Notes: a model not told the origin generated them from the sequence alone. A stretch of DNA of 64,000 nt from Ruminococcus sp. (GCA_017543335.1 JAFYGE010000023.1:89057-153056), one strand, 5' to 3'. Shown: positions 26,504-35,079, counted from the stretch's first letter. Numbers and translations are program-made.

Positions 26504-27208
26504 TCAATCTTCGCCCATTTCTTTAAGATCATCAGCACTGTATTCGATAACCTTCCAGCCTTCGCCCTTGAATTTAACTACACAAACCTTATCTGTGTTA
26601 GTTTTCTTATCTCCGTCGTGCTTGACCTGAACTTTGATCTTATACTCATAGCCCTTCTTAGCCTCTGGATCGTCAGCTCCATTTTCTTCCCAGTACTTCT
26701 CTGCACCCTTGAGAGCTGTCTTGCTGAGCTTCTTGCCCTTCTTTACGCTCTTGAGCTTGTACTTATAACCGTCATCAATGCTGTCCTTAATGCCATCGTT
26801 ATAGTCTTCGATCTTATCTTTCCAGTCGTCATCATCCTTAAGATCCTTGATCTTATCATCAGGAAGTGTGAGTGAATAATAAGTCTTACCTTTGCCCTTC
26901 TTGGTAATTGACTTAGCATAGCTCTTAGCTGCACCCTTTGCACCGGTGTGACCAAGAATGAAAATGAGAAGGAGAATAAGAACGAGAACAACTGCAGCAC
27001 CGCCGATAAGGAGAGTTGGGTTACCCTTTACCTTATTGATAGTATCGTTTACATCGATACCCTTTTTGCCGCCGTTGTTATTGTCGTTGTTAAACACATT
27101 GTTAGCCTGATCAAATGTGTTATTTGCTGCATTCTGTCCCTGTGCTGCTGCACAGTCGCAAACTCCACCCTCAGGTATTTCTTTTCCACAGAACTTACAA
27201 AATGCCAT
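26504..27208 (-). CDS. Zinc-ribbon, single-pass membrane protein with Lys/Asp-rich ectodomain
   Basis: 234 residues. N-terminal CKFCG...CDC ribbon, Asn-rich linker (about 24-50), one membrane helix (about 67-87, LLIGGAAVVL...) and a highly charged ectodomain (about 95-234) ending in a GWKVIEYS strand. The ectodomain pattern (helix, GYEYKI strand, GW strand) resembles the lipoproteins at 31111-31752 and 35825-36472. GGAGG precedes the ATG and there is a clear promoter. Function unknown. Confidence 0.72.
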   Translation of the reverse strand: MAFCKFCGKEIPEGGVCDCAAAQGQNAANNTFDQANNVFNNDNNNGGKKGIDVNDTINKVKGNPTLLIGGAAVVLVLILLLIFILGHTGAKGAAKSYAKSITKKGKGKTYYSLTLPDDKIKDLKDDDDWKDKIEDYNDGIKDSIDDGYKYKLKSVKKGKKLSKTALKGAEKYWEENGADDPEAKKGYEYKIKVQVKHDGDKKTNTDKVCVVKFKGEGWKVIEYSADDLKEMGED

Positions 27209-27247
27209 AAAAACAAACCTCCATACATAATATATTTTTGCACTGTT

Positions 27248-27276
27248 ATTTTATCACATATCTTTCACAATGTCAA
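27248..27276 (-). promoter_or_regulatory. Sigma-A promoter of the 26504-27208 gene
   Basis: Minus strand TTGACA (27276-27271), 17 bp, TAAAAT (27253-27248). Confidence 0.75.
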
Positions 27277-27391
27277 GCCAAAGTGAAAAAATAAGCAATT
27301 TATGGCTGTTATTTCAGCATATATAACAAATTTATACTTATTAGGACATTTATATTGCCCATTAGTACAATATCATATTGTTACCACACAT

Positions 27392-27850
27392 TCAATTCCT
27401 TTTGGATGCTATAAAAAATGATGTAACAAAAATTACTGACGGCACTAAAGCAAGCGGAAGCATCTCAAATATCTCTCCGAACGACAGTGCCGAGGAACTT
27501 GCATCCGGCTCTATAAAATTGAATATCTGGATAAAAAAGCCGTTCAGCAGTTTATGCCAGCGATAGTACTCAAATTTGTTTTTCACTGATAAAATAAGTA
27601 CTCCCCAGCTTATAGATCCCGGAAGTGAGACCGAAACTGCCGGAACTACCATGTTTTTTAAACTATTATCCTGCTCCGCACACTTATTTGCATAGCTGCC
27701 AGTTATTGCCGTCAGTACGCCTATTCCGCATACCGCACTTATCAGCCTGACTATAACTGCCGATGAACCGGCAAGAGTGAACATGACAAAAAGTGCCAGT
27801 ATATCTGCCGCAAATACCGTAAATACAGATTTCAATACTTTTTCTGACAT
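27392..27850 (-). CDS. Small membrane protein of unknown function
   Basis: 152 residues with four predicted membrane helices (about 8-28, 33-52, 67-86, 125-147). No family recognised. It lies downstream of the zinc-uptake operon, separated from it by 129 bp in which a short plus-strand frame is found. Start ATG has only a modest AAGGCGG site. Confidence 0.55.
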   Translation of the reverse strand: MSEKVLKSVFTVFAADILALFVMFTLAGSSAVIVRLISAVCGIGVLTAITGSYANKCAEQDNSLKNMVVPAVSVSLPGSISWGVLILSVKNKFEYYRWHKLLNGFFIQIFNFIEPDASSSALSFGEIFEMLPLALVPSVIFVTSFFIASKRN

Positions 27851-27900
27851 ATGAATATCCGCCTTTTTTCAGGGAAATATATCTTTCGGGGGTGAATAAC

Positions 27901-28005
27901 ATGGATGATGAAGATGTAAAAATATATACTCCTGTAAATACAGTTCATTCCGAAACTGACGAAGAACTGTCCGATGAAGTCAAGATCTACCCGAACCCTT
28001 GCTGA
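27901..28005 (+). CDS. Candidate 34-residue acidic peptide
   Basis: ATG at 27901 is preceded by a very good ribosome site (GGGGGTG, seven bases away). The peptide is strongly acidic and contains the motif DEDVKIYTP near its start and SDEVKIYPN near its end, an apparent internal duplication, then a C-terminal Cys. Its last 26 bases overlap the antisense 3' end of znuB. No promoter was recognised. It could be a genuine small protein or chance; the duplicated motif and ribosome site favour the former. Confidence 0.4.
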   Translation: MDDEDVKIYTPVNTVHSETDEELSDEVKIYPNPC

Positions 28006-28819
28006 GTGAACCGGCAACTGAAAAACAAAGGAAGAAGAACACGTTTACTATTACAATGCTTGCTCCGGGAGCTGTATTCATTAACAGTGACATGAACATT
28101 CCCACTAAAAAGCTAAATACTGATACAGTTCCCGCAGTAAGTACAACTCCCTTGAAGCTTTTACATACACGCATAGCTGTAAGAGTAGGTATAACTATAA
28201 GACTCGATATGAGCAAAGCTCCCATCATCATCATGCCAAGCACTACGGTAACTGCTGTAAGTACCGCAAATATCATGTTGTATACACTTGCATTCACTCC
28301 GGTAGCTCTTGCAAAATTCTCGTCAAAAGTTACTGAGAAGATACGATTATAAAGAAGCAGGAATGTAAGTATAACTATCACCGACAGTATTACGCTGAGT
28401 ATCACGTCACTTTTACTCATAGCAAGTATGCTTCCGAACATATAGTGGCTCACATCATTTGTCAGTCCGGCTTTTGAGGAAACGAGTATTCCGACTGCAA
28501 GAGCTGTAGTTGAGAAAAGTGCAATAGCCGAGTCACCGCTGAGTCTGCTGTTTTCGCTAAGTCTGAGCAGTATAAAAGCTGCTGCTATTACGACAGGAAG
28601 TGCTACTTTAAGCGGTGCAAGGTTCATTACTGCCGCAACGGACAAAGCTCCGTAACCTATATGTGAAAGTCCGTCGCCTATCATGGAATATCTTTTTAAT
28701 ACCAATGTTACTCCAAGAAGCGAGGAGCAAATGGTAACTGCTATACCGCCGATAATCGCCGGCAAAAGTATAGCCATAAAGAATTCAGGTGTAAACATTA
28801 TTCTCAAATTATCAACCAT
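27980..28819 (-). CDS. znuB: Zinc/manganese ABC transporter permease, ZnuB type
   Basis: 279 residues, about eight membrane helices, ABC-3 family. Typical motifs are GVTLVLKRYSMIGDGLSHIGYGALS near residue 37 in the second helix pair and the later VVLGMMMMGALLI helix. It forms the channel for metal delivered by the neighbouring His-rich binding protein. It begins two bases after the ATPase gene and is the last gene of the fur-znuA-znuC-znuB operon. Confidence 0.88.
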   Translation of the reverse strand: MVDNLRIMFTPEFFMAILLPAIIGGIAVTICSSLLGVTLVLKRYSMIGDGLSHIGYGALSVAAVMNLAPLKVALPVVIAAAFILLRLSENSRLSGDSAIALFSTTALAVGILVSSKAGLTNDVSHYMFGSILAMSKSDVILSVILSVIVILTFLLLYNRIFSVTFDENFARATGVNASVYNMIFAVLTAVTVVLGMMMMGALLISSLIVIPTLTAMRVCKSFKGVVLTAGTVSVFSFLVGMFMSLLMNTAPGASIVIVNVFFFLCFSVAGSLSKGSGRS

Positions 28820-28821
28820 AG

Positions 28822-29526
28822 TCAGTCTCCTATAAATTTACTGCTTATATGCGAATTTGCGTACTCCTCAGGTGTGCCGTAGAAGCTGTGGTCACTGCTG
28901 CAAAGGCAGAGTATACGGCTTGCATCGTCAAGCGACTTGACTACATCGTGGGACACCATTATTATGGTCATATTATCTTTCTGATTGAGCTCAGATATAA
29001 GAGAGTACATATCAGCAGCAGCAGACGGGTCAAGACCTGTTACAGGCTCGTCGAGCAAAAGAAGTTTCTTTGCCGCACACATTGCTCTTGCAAGCAGCAT
29101 TCTCTGCTGCTGACCTCCGGAAAGCTCACGGCAGCTTCTTTTGGCGAGGTCAGCGATGCCAAGACGCTCCATAGCCTGCTGAGCTAATTTTTTCTCCTTT
29201 GGCGAGTAAAACGGACGCAGTCCACGTCTTCCGAGACAGCCCGATATGACCACCTCTGCAACCGTAGCCGGAAACCCTTTCGCAAGGTCTGTATGCTGAG
29301 GAAGATAGCCTATATCGGTCTGTTTAAGTCCCTCACCCATTACTATTTTTCCGCTGTCCGGAGTTTTTATTCCAAGAAGGCACTTTACAAGAGTACTCTT
29401 ACCGGAACCATTTTCTCCGAGAATACACACGTAATCCCCTTCATTTATAGTGAAACTCAGTCCGCTTATAACATTTGAACCGTCATAGCTGGCAGTGAGC
29501 TTATCACATTCAAGTATCTTTTTCAA
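28822..29526 (-). CDS. znuC: Zinc/manganese ABC transporter ATPase, ZnuC type
   Basis: 234 residues. Complete nucleotide-binding domain: Walker A GENGSGKST near residue 37, Q-loop LPQHTDL, signature LSGGQQQRM near 136, Walker B LLLLDEPVTGLD near 155 and switch His in VSHD. It powers import of the metal. The start overlaps the znuA stop by four bases (ATGA). Confidence 0.9.
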   Translation of the reverse strand: MKKILECDKLTASYDGSNVISGLSFTINEGDYVCILGENGSGKSTLVKCLLGIKTPDSGKIVMGEGLKQTDIGYLPQHTDLAKGFPATVAEVVISGCLGRRGLRPFYSPKEKKLAQQAMERLGIADLAKRSCRELSGGQQQRMLLARAMCAAKKLLLLDEPVTGLDPSAAADMYSLISELNQKDNMTIIMVSHDVVKSLDDASRILCLCSSDHSFYGTPEEYANSHISSKFIGD

Positions 29527-30533
29527 TACAATGCCTCCCTGAGATTTTCAAGATTTGTTTTCATAAGGTCAATGTAGGTCACTCCGTCTTCAAAGTCTTT
29601 TTTGGTCACGTTGTGACATGAATAAAGCGGCAGCATTTTTGCTCCCGTAGCTGAACAAAGCTTTTCAGCAAGCTTCTTTGTGGAGAATTCCAGATAAAAG
29701 ACTGTATCAAGATCGTGTTCTTTTATTTCGTCCATAAGAAAAGCCATTGTGTACACAGACGGCTCGGACTCTGAACTGCATCCGCTGAATGCAGCAAAAT
29801 ATTCCAGACCATATTCGTGCGATAAATAGCGGAATGGGAATCTGTCACCTATGACAATTACATTTTCCGGTGCATTTTCCGTCATTTCCGAGAACTGCTC
29901 GTCCAGTTCTTCAAGACGATTTATATAATCATCGCCGTTTTGGGTAAAGAAGTCCTTATCCTCCGGATACTTCTCACAGAGCTCATCTTTCACGCCTTCA
30001 ACGCATCGGATAGCATTTTCAGGAGAAGTCCAGATATGACCGTCTGCTTCAAAATCGTCAACATCTTCATTGTGATGTTCATGCTCATCGTCATCATCGT
30101 GGTGATGTTCCTCATGCTCGTGGTGATGATGATCGTGACCGTTTGGCGAAGCTCCCTCGACCTCTTCTTCTTCGAGCAGCTCAGCGTAGTCAAAAAGACG
30201 TATGACCTTTATATCGCTCGTATCTATAGCATCGAGTATCTTGTCCACCCATACTTCGTCCTCGCCGCCGATACATACAAACACGTCACACTTCTGTATC
30301 TTTGCAATGTCAAGCGGAGTAGGCTCATAGGAATGAGCCTCTGCACCGGTACTCAAAAGCATTGTTATATCAGCCTTATCCCCTGCAACAGCTCTTGCAA
30401 AGTCATACGGCGGAAAGCTTGTGGTCACTATAGAAATTTTTCCGTTATCCTCTTTATCCCAAGAGCATCCTGAAAAAACTGCTGTAACGAGCACTGCAAT
30501 AAGAGTGAACAGAGCCGGAATTTTCTTATTCAT
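29523..30533 (-). CDS. znuA: Zinc-binding lipoprotein, ZnuA type, with His-rich loop
   Basis: 336 residues from the ATG at 30533 (AAGGA site; overlaps the fur stop by eight bases). The lipobox VFSGCS places it on the membrane surface. Metal-ligand positions characteristic of the cluster A-I family are seen: His in GAEAHSYEPTP, His in DGHIWTSPENA, and a later acidic ligand. The long loop before DGHIW is almost all His, Asp and Glu (about residues 130-165), the usual mark of zinc rather than manganese transporters. Family and operon context make zinc uptake likely. Confidence 0.9.
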   Translation of the reverse strand: MNKKIPALFTLIAVLVTAVFSGCSWDKEDNGKISIVTTSFPPYDFARAVAGDKADITMLLSTGAEAHSYEPTPLDIAKIQKCDVFVCIGGEDEVWVDKILDAIDTSDIKVIRLFDYAELLEEEEVEGASPNGHDHHHHEHEEHHHDDDDEHEHHNEDVDDFEADGHIWTSPENAIRCVEGVKDELCEKYPEDKDFFTQNGDDYINRLEELDEQFSEMTENAPENVIVIGDRFPFRYLSHEYGLEYFAAFSGCSSESEPSVYTMAFLMDEIKEHDLDTVFYLEFSTKKLAEKLCSATGAKMLPLYSCHNVTKKDFEDGVTYIDLMKTNLENLREALY

Positions 30534-30951
30534 TTTCCTTATCACCTTCGCAATCTGAGCACACTCCGTAGAAAACGGTTTTGGACGAATCTACCGAAAA
30601 GCCGTGATGCTCAAAAATATGCTGTTCAATGCCTTTAAGGTGGGAACAGTCTATGTGAATAAGGCGGTCGCACTTCACGCATTTAAGGTGAAAATGCTGG
30701 TGGCAGTCCTGATTTTCGTCTATATACTGGTAGCAAGCACCGGTCTTGCCGTCGATAGTGTATTTTCTGACTACTCCATTTTCAACAAGCTTATCAAGCT
30801 GACGATAAATAGTTGCCACACCTACCGGAGTTCCCTCAGCAGTAAGAAATGCACTTATCTTCTGCACATTCATATGATTATCTTTATTTGCAATGAGAAA
30901 ATCGAGTATTTTCCCTTTCTGCTTTGTATTATAACCTTGATCCCGTTTCAT
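30526..30951 (-). CDS. Fur-family metalloregulator, Zur-like
   Basis: 141 residues. N-terminal winged helix (about 1-80, with GVATIYRQLDKLVENG) and C-terminal dimerisation domain. Two CxxC pairs (CVKCD near 96 and CSDCE near 132) bind the structural zinc; His residues in HQHFHLKC and HIDCSH can form the sensing site. Position as first gene of the znuACB operon points to Zur. The 7-1-7 operator just after the promoter suggests it represses its own operon when zinc is plentiful. Start ATG follows GGAGGAA. Confidence 0.9.
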   Translation of the reverse strand: MKRDQGYNTKQKGKILDFLIANKDNHMNVQKISAFLTAEGTPVGVATIYRQLDKLVENGVVRKYTIDGKTGACYQYIDENQDCHQHFHLKCVKCDRLIHIDCSHLKGIEQHIFEHHGFSVDSSKTVFYGVCSDCEGDKENE

Positions 30952-30976
30952 ATTTCCTCCGTCCGAAAGAAAAAAT

Positions 30977-30991
30977 TGAAAATGATTTTCA
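30977..30991. promoter_or_regulatory. Fur/Zur-type operator
   Basis: TGAAAAT-G-ATTTTCA, a perfect 7-1-7 inverted repeat as bound by Fur-family proteins. It sits directly downstream of the -10 box, where bound repressor would block RNA polymerase. The flanking CATTTTCG adds a further partial half site. Confidence 0.8.
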
Positions 30992-31004
30992 TTTTCGCTT
31001 TATA

Positions 31005-31033
31005 ATTGTATCACATTGGTGTGGTTTTGTCAA
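31005..31033 (-). promoter_or_regulatory. Sigma-A promoter of the fur-znuACB operon
   Basis: Minus strand TTGACA (31033-31028), 17 bp, TACAAT (31010-31005). Confidence 0.8.
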
Positions 31034-31070
31034 GAGTATATCAGGAATAAAGCTTTTTGCTGTTAGCAAC

Positions 31071-31103
31071 AAAAAACCGCTGTACTCTCAACTGTACAGC
31101 GGT
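31071..31103 (-). terminator. Intrinsic terminator of the 31111-31752 gene
   Basis: A 10-bp perfect stem ACCGCTGTAC/GTACAGCGGT with an 8-base loop; on the minus strand it ends in TTTTTTG. Confidence 0.8.
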
Positions 31104-31110
31104 AGTATAC

Positions 31111-31752
31111 TTATTTAGCAGTTGTAGTAACTGCTGCATCTGTTGCTGCTTCTGAAGCAGCTTCTGTCGTAACATTATCAGATAATTTTTCTTCTATTGA
31201 ACTCAGACTTAATGGGACATTCTTCCAACCGTCGTCTTTGAGGTATATCATACATTCAACATCATTTTCGTCATTTCCGCCCTCGTCCTTTATGCTGCAC
31301 TTGAACTCATATCCGTCTGTAGCTTCAATGTCGTCAAGCGAAAGCTGAATACCGGCACCGGCAGCGGTTATAACAAAATATCTTTCTACAAGTTCAAGCT
31401 GCTCTTTTGTAAACTGATTAGTCTCATCAACGGAAACTATCTCCGGTTTCTGAGTCATGAGCTTTATATATCCAGCCTGACCTTTGTTGAAATCTTCGAT
31501 ACTCTTTTCGTAAGTACCCATTTCCTTTAAAGTTTCAATAGCTTTTTTAGGATACATATATCTGTAGCATATATCGCCTGTATTATATGTGTACAACGCT
31601 GAATAAATCTCCTTCAGAGCTTCCTCAGCGGACTGTCCGTACTGAGCAGTACCGTCAACTTTTTCATCTTCTATATATTTTCTTTTACCGCATGATGTCA
31701 TCATAGCTGCAAGCATCATACCTGCAAGAGCTATAGCTGTTATCTTTTTCAT
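31111..31752 (-). CDS. Lipoprotein of unknown function
   Basis: 213 residues. Signal peptide with Cys near residue 21 (MTSCG), a helical segment (AEEALKEIYSALY) followed by GTYEKSIEDFN, then beta strands ending in DDGWKNVPLS, and an Ala/Thr tail. The helix-GTY-strand-GW order is shared with the lipoprotein at 35825-36472 (KKAGTYDTVESD), so the two are probably paralogues. GGGAGG site and own promoter. Function unknown. Confidence 0.72.
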   Translation of the reverse strand: MKKITAIALAGMMLAAMMTSCGKRKYIEDEKVDGTAQYGQSAEEALKEIYSALYTYNTGDICYRYMYPKKAIETLKEMGTYEKSIEDFNKGQAGYIKLMTQKPEIVSVDETNQFTKEQLELVERYFVITAAGAGIQLSLDDIEATDGYEFKCSIKDEGGNDENDVECMIYLKDDGWKNVPLSLSSIEEKLSDNVTTEAASEAATDAAVTTTAK

Positions 31753-31808
31753 TTTTATCCTCCCGTAATAGGTATGCCGGCATTGACCTCCGACACTTTT
31801 CGTTTGTA

Positions 31809-31837
31809 ATTATATCACACCCATAATCTTATGTCAA
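31809..31837 (-). promoter_or_regulatory. Sigma-A promoter of the 31111-31752 lipoprotein
   Basis: Minus strand TTGACA (31837-31832), 17 bp, TATAAT (31814-31809). The -35 box touches the T-run of the preceding terminator. Confidence 0.8.
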
Positions 31838-31841
31838 CAAA

Positions 31842-31869
31842 ATGGACTGTCACTAACGGGACAGTCCAT
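31842..31869 (-). terminator. Terminator after the SNF symporter gene
   Basis: ATGGACTGTC / GACAGTCCAT, a 10-bp perfect stem; the minus-strand tail is TTTTGTTGAC, a modest T-run. Confidence 0.6.
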
Positions 31870-31875
31870 AAAATT

Positions 31876-33276
31876 TCAGATTTTTGTCACAAACGGAGTT
31901 ATCAGAATGATTATCATACATATCGGACACACAACTTTTATCATAACATTGTATAGTCCCTTTGACTTGAATTTCTTTTCTCCGTGAATAACTTCTTCCT
32001 CGATATACTTTGTTTTAACAACATAACCTATCATAATACAAGTGAGAAATGCAAGTATCGGCATCATGATGTTATTAGTTGAGAAATCAAAGAAGTCGAG
32101 TATCTGCATACCAAATATCTCTACATCAGACCATGTGCTGTAACCAAGTACAGAAAGCATACCTACTATCAATGTGAATATTATTACTATTACACAGCTC
32201 TTGACTCTGCTGAGCTTGAATTTCTCTATAACTACCGCAGTAACAGTCTCCATAAGTGATATAGAAGAAGTAAGTGCTGCAAGTACAACAAGTATGAAGA
32301 ATGCCGCACCGATAAACTGTCCTGCCGGCATAGAGTCGAACACCTTAGGAAGAGTTATGAACATAAGTCCGGGACCTGCATTGAGCTTATCCTTGCCTGA
32401 AAATACAAATACTGCCGGAACGATGATAAGTCCCGCAAGAAAAGCAACTGCCGTATCGAACACCTCTATCTGACGCACTGAGCCTTCGATAGAGTCCTCT
32501 TTTCTCATATATGAGCCGTAAGTTACCATGATTCCCATAGCTATCGACATTGAATAGAAAAGCTGTCCGACCGCTGCTGCAATAGTTTTCAGAAGCATTG
32601 ACGGTGTTATGCTGTCTTTATCAGGGACTACATAGTATTTAAGTCCCTCACCTGAACCGTCGAGAGTGAGTGTATATATTCCGATTCCGACTATAAGTAC
32701 AAGCAGAACGGGCATAAGTATCTTGCTGACTTTCTCAATGCCCTTTTCAACTCCGAGCAGTACTGCTATTGAACCTACAAGAACGTATATCACAAAGAAT
32801 ATTGCAGGCTGTCCGGCATGACTTATAAAGTCACTGAAAAATGATATATCCGAACCGTCAGAAGCTGTACCATAGCTTTTTGTAGCTATTTCAGAACCGC
32901 CTCCGGTAATAAAAATGGTCATATATTTCAGTACCCAGCCGCCGATTACGCAGTAATAAGGCAGTATCAACGCCGGAATAGCAGCTGCGAGCCAGCCAAG
33001 AGGTGCAAAACGCTTGTCTACTGTTTTATATGCACCGATAACGCTCTTTCCGGTACGTCTTCCTATTGCTATTTCCGTGAGCATAAGCGTGAAACCGAAT
33101 GTTATCGCAAATATCAGGTACACCAGAAGGAACAGACCTCCGCCGTACTTTGCTGCAAGATACGGGAATCTCCATATATTTCCCAATCCGACCGCAGAGC
33201 CGGCTGCTGCAAGGATAAATCCTATCTTCGACCCGAAACTTCCACGGGATGCGTCTTTTTCATTACTGTTTTCCAT
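31876..33276 (-). CDS. Neurotransmitter:sodium symporter (SNF) family transporter
   Basis: 466 residues with about 11-12 membrane helices. The first helix carries the family's sodium and substrate site, AAGSAVGLGNIWRFPY near residue 28; the GVEKGIEK loop near 175 is also typical. Bacterial members such as LeuT, TnaT and MhsT import amino acids with sodium; substrate cannot be told. It is monocistronic with a structured leader (33303-33356) and its own promoter. Confidence 0.9.
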   Translation of the reverse strand: MENSNEKDASRGSFGSKIGFILAAAGSAVGLGNIWRFPYLAAKYGGGLFLLVYLIFAITFGFTLMLTEIAIGRRTGKSVIGAYKTVDKRFAPLGWLAAAIPALILPYYCVIGGWVLKYMTIFITGGGSEIATKSYGTASDGSDISFFSDFISHAGQPAIFFVIYVLVGSIAVLLGVEKGIEKVSKILMPVLLVLIVGIGIYTLTLDGSGEGLKYYVVPDKDSITPSMLLKTIAAAVGQLFYSMSIAMGIMVTYGSYMRKEDSIEGSVRQIEVFDTAVAFLAGLIIVPAVFVFSGKDKLNAGPGLMFITLPKVFDSMPAGQFIGAAFFILVVLAALTSSISLMETVTAVVIEKFKLSRVKSCVIVIIFTLIVGMLSVLGYSTWSDVEIFGMQILDFFDFSTNNIMMPILAFLTCIMIGYVVKTKYIEEEVIHGEKKFKSKGLYNVMIKVVCPICMIIILITPFVTKI

Positions 33277-33302
33277 TGTTACTTTTCCTTTCGTCTATTA
33301 TC

Positions 33303-33356
33303 GCTCCCACAACTATTTCAGCCTTTGCTTTTTCGGCAAAGCTTATTTTGGGGAGC
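33303..33356 (-). promoter_or_regulatory. Structured leader of the SNF symporter mRNA
   Basis: Outer stem GCTCCC (33356-33351) with GGGAGC (33308-33303) encloses an inner stem AGCTTTGCC/GCAAAGGCT with one bulge and an A-rich loop. It lies between the promoter and the start codon. No known riboswitch class recognised; could be an amino-acid or ion-sensing RNA, or simply mRNA-stabilising. Confidence 0.4.
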
Positions 33357-33377
33357 AAAAAAATGTCATTAAGGATA

Positions 33378-33406
33378 ATTATACCACATTACGGCTATAT
33401 ATTCAA
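33378..33406 (-). promoter_or_regulatory. Sigma-A promoter of the SNF symporter
   Basis: Minus strand TTGAAT (33406-33401), 17 bp, TATAAT (33383-33378). Confidence 0.75.
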
Positions 33407-33448
33407 TACTGTTCAGCATTATAACTTTCATATAGCTATATTCAAGTC

Positions 33449-33484
33449 AAAAAAATACGGGAAACTGAGATTTTCTCAGTTCCC
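33449..33484 (-). terminator. Intrinsic terminator of the two-component operon
   Basis: Minus strand GGGAACTGAGA ... TCTCAGTTTCCC, an 11-bp stem with one bulged T, then a T-rich tail with seven consecutive T. Confidence 0.8.
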
Positions 33485-33491
33485 ATTGATA

Positions 33492-34382
33492 TTACTTAGG
33501 CAGCTCCATATCTATACAGAATCTGCCGTCACTGCTATGTGCGGATATTTTTCCGCCGATAAGCTCGGTAAACTGCTTTGCAATGGCGAGTCCAAGACCG
33601 GTATTTCCCTTTGTACGTGAAATATCAGTTGTATAGAATTCATCAAATATCCTTGAAACATCAAGTTCAGGGTCATCGATACCGTTCTCGAACGATATTT
33701 TTATAACATCACCGTCAGTTACCGTAACGATGAGGTCTCCGACGCCATGTTTCAGAGCATTTCCAACAAGATTATCAAAAACTCTCATGAGAACATTGCG
33801 GTTCGAGACTAACTTTATACGTCCGGCAGGATTCCTCAGCTCGACCATTCTGTTCTGCATGGAATAGTCATCAAAATAGTGGACTATAGCTTCTTCAAGA
33901 ATGGTATTGAGATTCAGCTCTGCTCTTTCGGGGACTTTTCCTGATGAGATTATCATTGAGAATTCAAAGAACGAGTTTATAAGCTCCTCTAAACGTTTCA
34001 ACCGCTTATCGACTATCTCAATAGCAGAGCCACACTCAGCGTCGGACATCGTTCCTTCTTTTATAATGCTGATATAGCCCATTGCGGAAGTGAGAGGTGT
34101 CCGGAGGTCGTGCGAAATATTCGTCATCATCTGTTCAAGGTCGTGACTCTTCCGGACATACTCCATATCATAACGGCGTATATCCTTCAAAAGTCCGTTT
34201 ATCTCATTGATAAGCTTCGGAGGTATAGTGCCGGTCGTGATATGTACAAGTTCATTTGTGTCTTTACTCCTTATACTGCGTATCTTCTTTATGATCCCAC
34301 GGCACTCGACACGCATCAGCACTATATGTATCAGAAGAATTGCTATTACCACAATGCATATTACTAATAAAACTGTCTGCAT
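33492..34382 (-). CDS. Sensor histidine kinase without an extracellular domain
   Basis: 296 residues. A single N-terminal membrane helix (about 3-24) leads straight into the cytoplasm; there is no extracytoplasmic sensor loop. H-box NISHDLRTPLTS with phospho-accepting His91, N-box DNLVGNALKHG near 205, F-box and TGLGLAIAK near 262. Such 'intramembrane-sensing-like' kinases usually rely on a partner for the signal. It follows its response regulator by 13 bases; the lipoprotein and YjbR-EVE protein of the same operon are possible partners. Confidence 0.9.
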   Translation of the reverse strand: MQTVLLVICIVVIAILLIHIVLMRVECRGIIKKIRSIRSKDTNELVHITTGTIPPKLINEINGLLKDIRRYDMEYVRKSHDLEQMMTNISHDLRTPLTSAMGYISIIKEGTMSDAECGSAIEIVDKRLKRLEELINSFFEFSMIISSGKVPERAELNLNTILEEAIVHYFDDYSMQNRMVELRNPAGRIKLVSNRNVLMRVFDNLVGNALKHGVGDLIVTVTDGDVIKISFENGIDDPELDVSRIFDEFYTTDISRTKGNTGLGLAIAKQFTELIGGKISAHSSDGRFCIDMELPK

Positions 34383-34395
34383 ACTGCCTCCGGAT

Positions 34396-35076
34396 TCACT
34401 TTTTCATTCTATAGCCGATACCCCATACAGTCTCGATATATTCGTTATCGGGGTCGCACTCTTTAAGTTTCTTCCTGAGCTTGCTTATATGAACGTTCAA
34501 AGTATTATCATCCGCTGAGTTTTCATAATCCCAGACAGTGTCGTAAATAAGACTCTTTGTACAGGTGCGTGAAGGGTTCTCCATAAGCATACTGAGAAGT
34601 GAAAACTCATGCTTTGAAAGTTCAAGTGCCTTTCCGCAGCATTCTGCTGACATCTCAGTTTTGTCAAGAACTATATTCTTATATGTCAGCTTCTCATTTG
34701 CAGATTCATCTGATACCGCACCTTTTCTCATTCTTACAGCTATCCTCGCTAATAATTCATCGTTATGGAATGGCTTGGTTATGTAGTCATCTGCTCCAAG
34801 TTCAAAAAGGTCGACCTTTTTGCCGATATCATGTATAGCACTCATAACTATTATAGGGACATTGTGCTTCTTTTTCAGGTCAACTATAATATCCTCTCCT
34901 CTTTTTCCGGGAAGCATGAGGTCAAGCAGAATAAGGTCAACGTTATCGCCGTGAACGAGAAGTCCCTCTGTTCCGGAGTAAGCACTTATAGTACTGTAGC
35001 CGTTGCTTTTCAGCATTAAGCTCAGCATATTATTTATATCATTGTCGTCCTCTATTATAAGGATAGTCTTTCCCAT
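34396..35076 (-). CDS. OmpR/PhoB-type response regulator
   Basis: 226 residues. Receiver domain (about 1-120) with acidic pocket Glu9-Asp10-Asp11, phospho-accepting Asp52 (LLDLMLPG) and the conserved Lys in TKPF. C-terminal winged-helix DNA-binding domain (about 130-226) ending in WGIGYRMKK. It pairs with the kinase downstream. Targets unknown; no direct repeat was recognised before its own operon. Confidence 0.93.
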   Translation of the reverse strand: MGKTILIIEDDNDINNMLSLMLKSNGYSTISAYSGTEGLLVHGDNVDLILLDLMLPGKRGEDIIVDLKKKHNVPIIVMSAIHDIGKKVDLFELGADDYITKPFHNDELLARIAVRMRKGAVSDESANEKLTYKNIVLDKTEMSAECCGKALELSKHEFSLLSMLMENPSRTCTKSLIYDTVWDYENSADDNTLNVHISKLRKKLKECDPDNEYIETVWGIGYRMKK

Positions 35077-35079
35077 TAT

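Noticed and set aside
29940-30473. 177-codon plus-strand frame opposite znuA
   Set aside because: Antisense of the His-rich znuA loop; no ribosome site or family resemblance.
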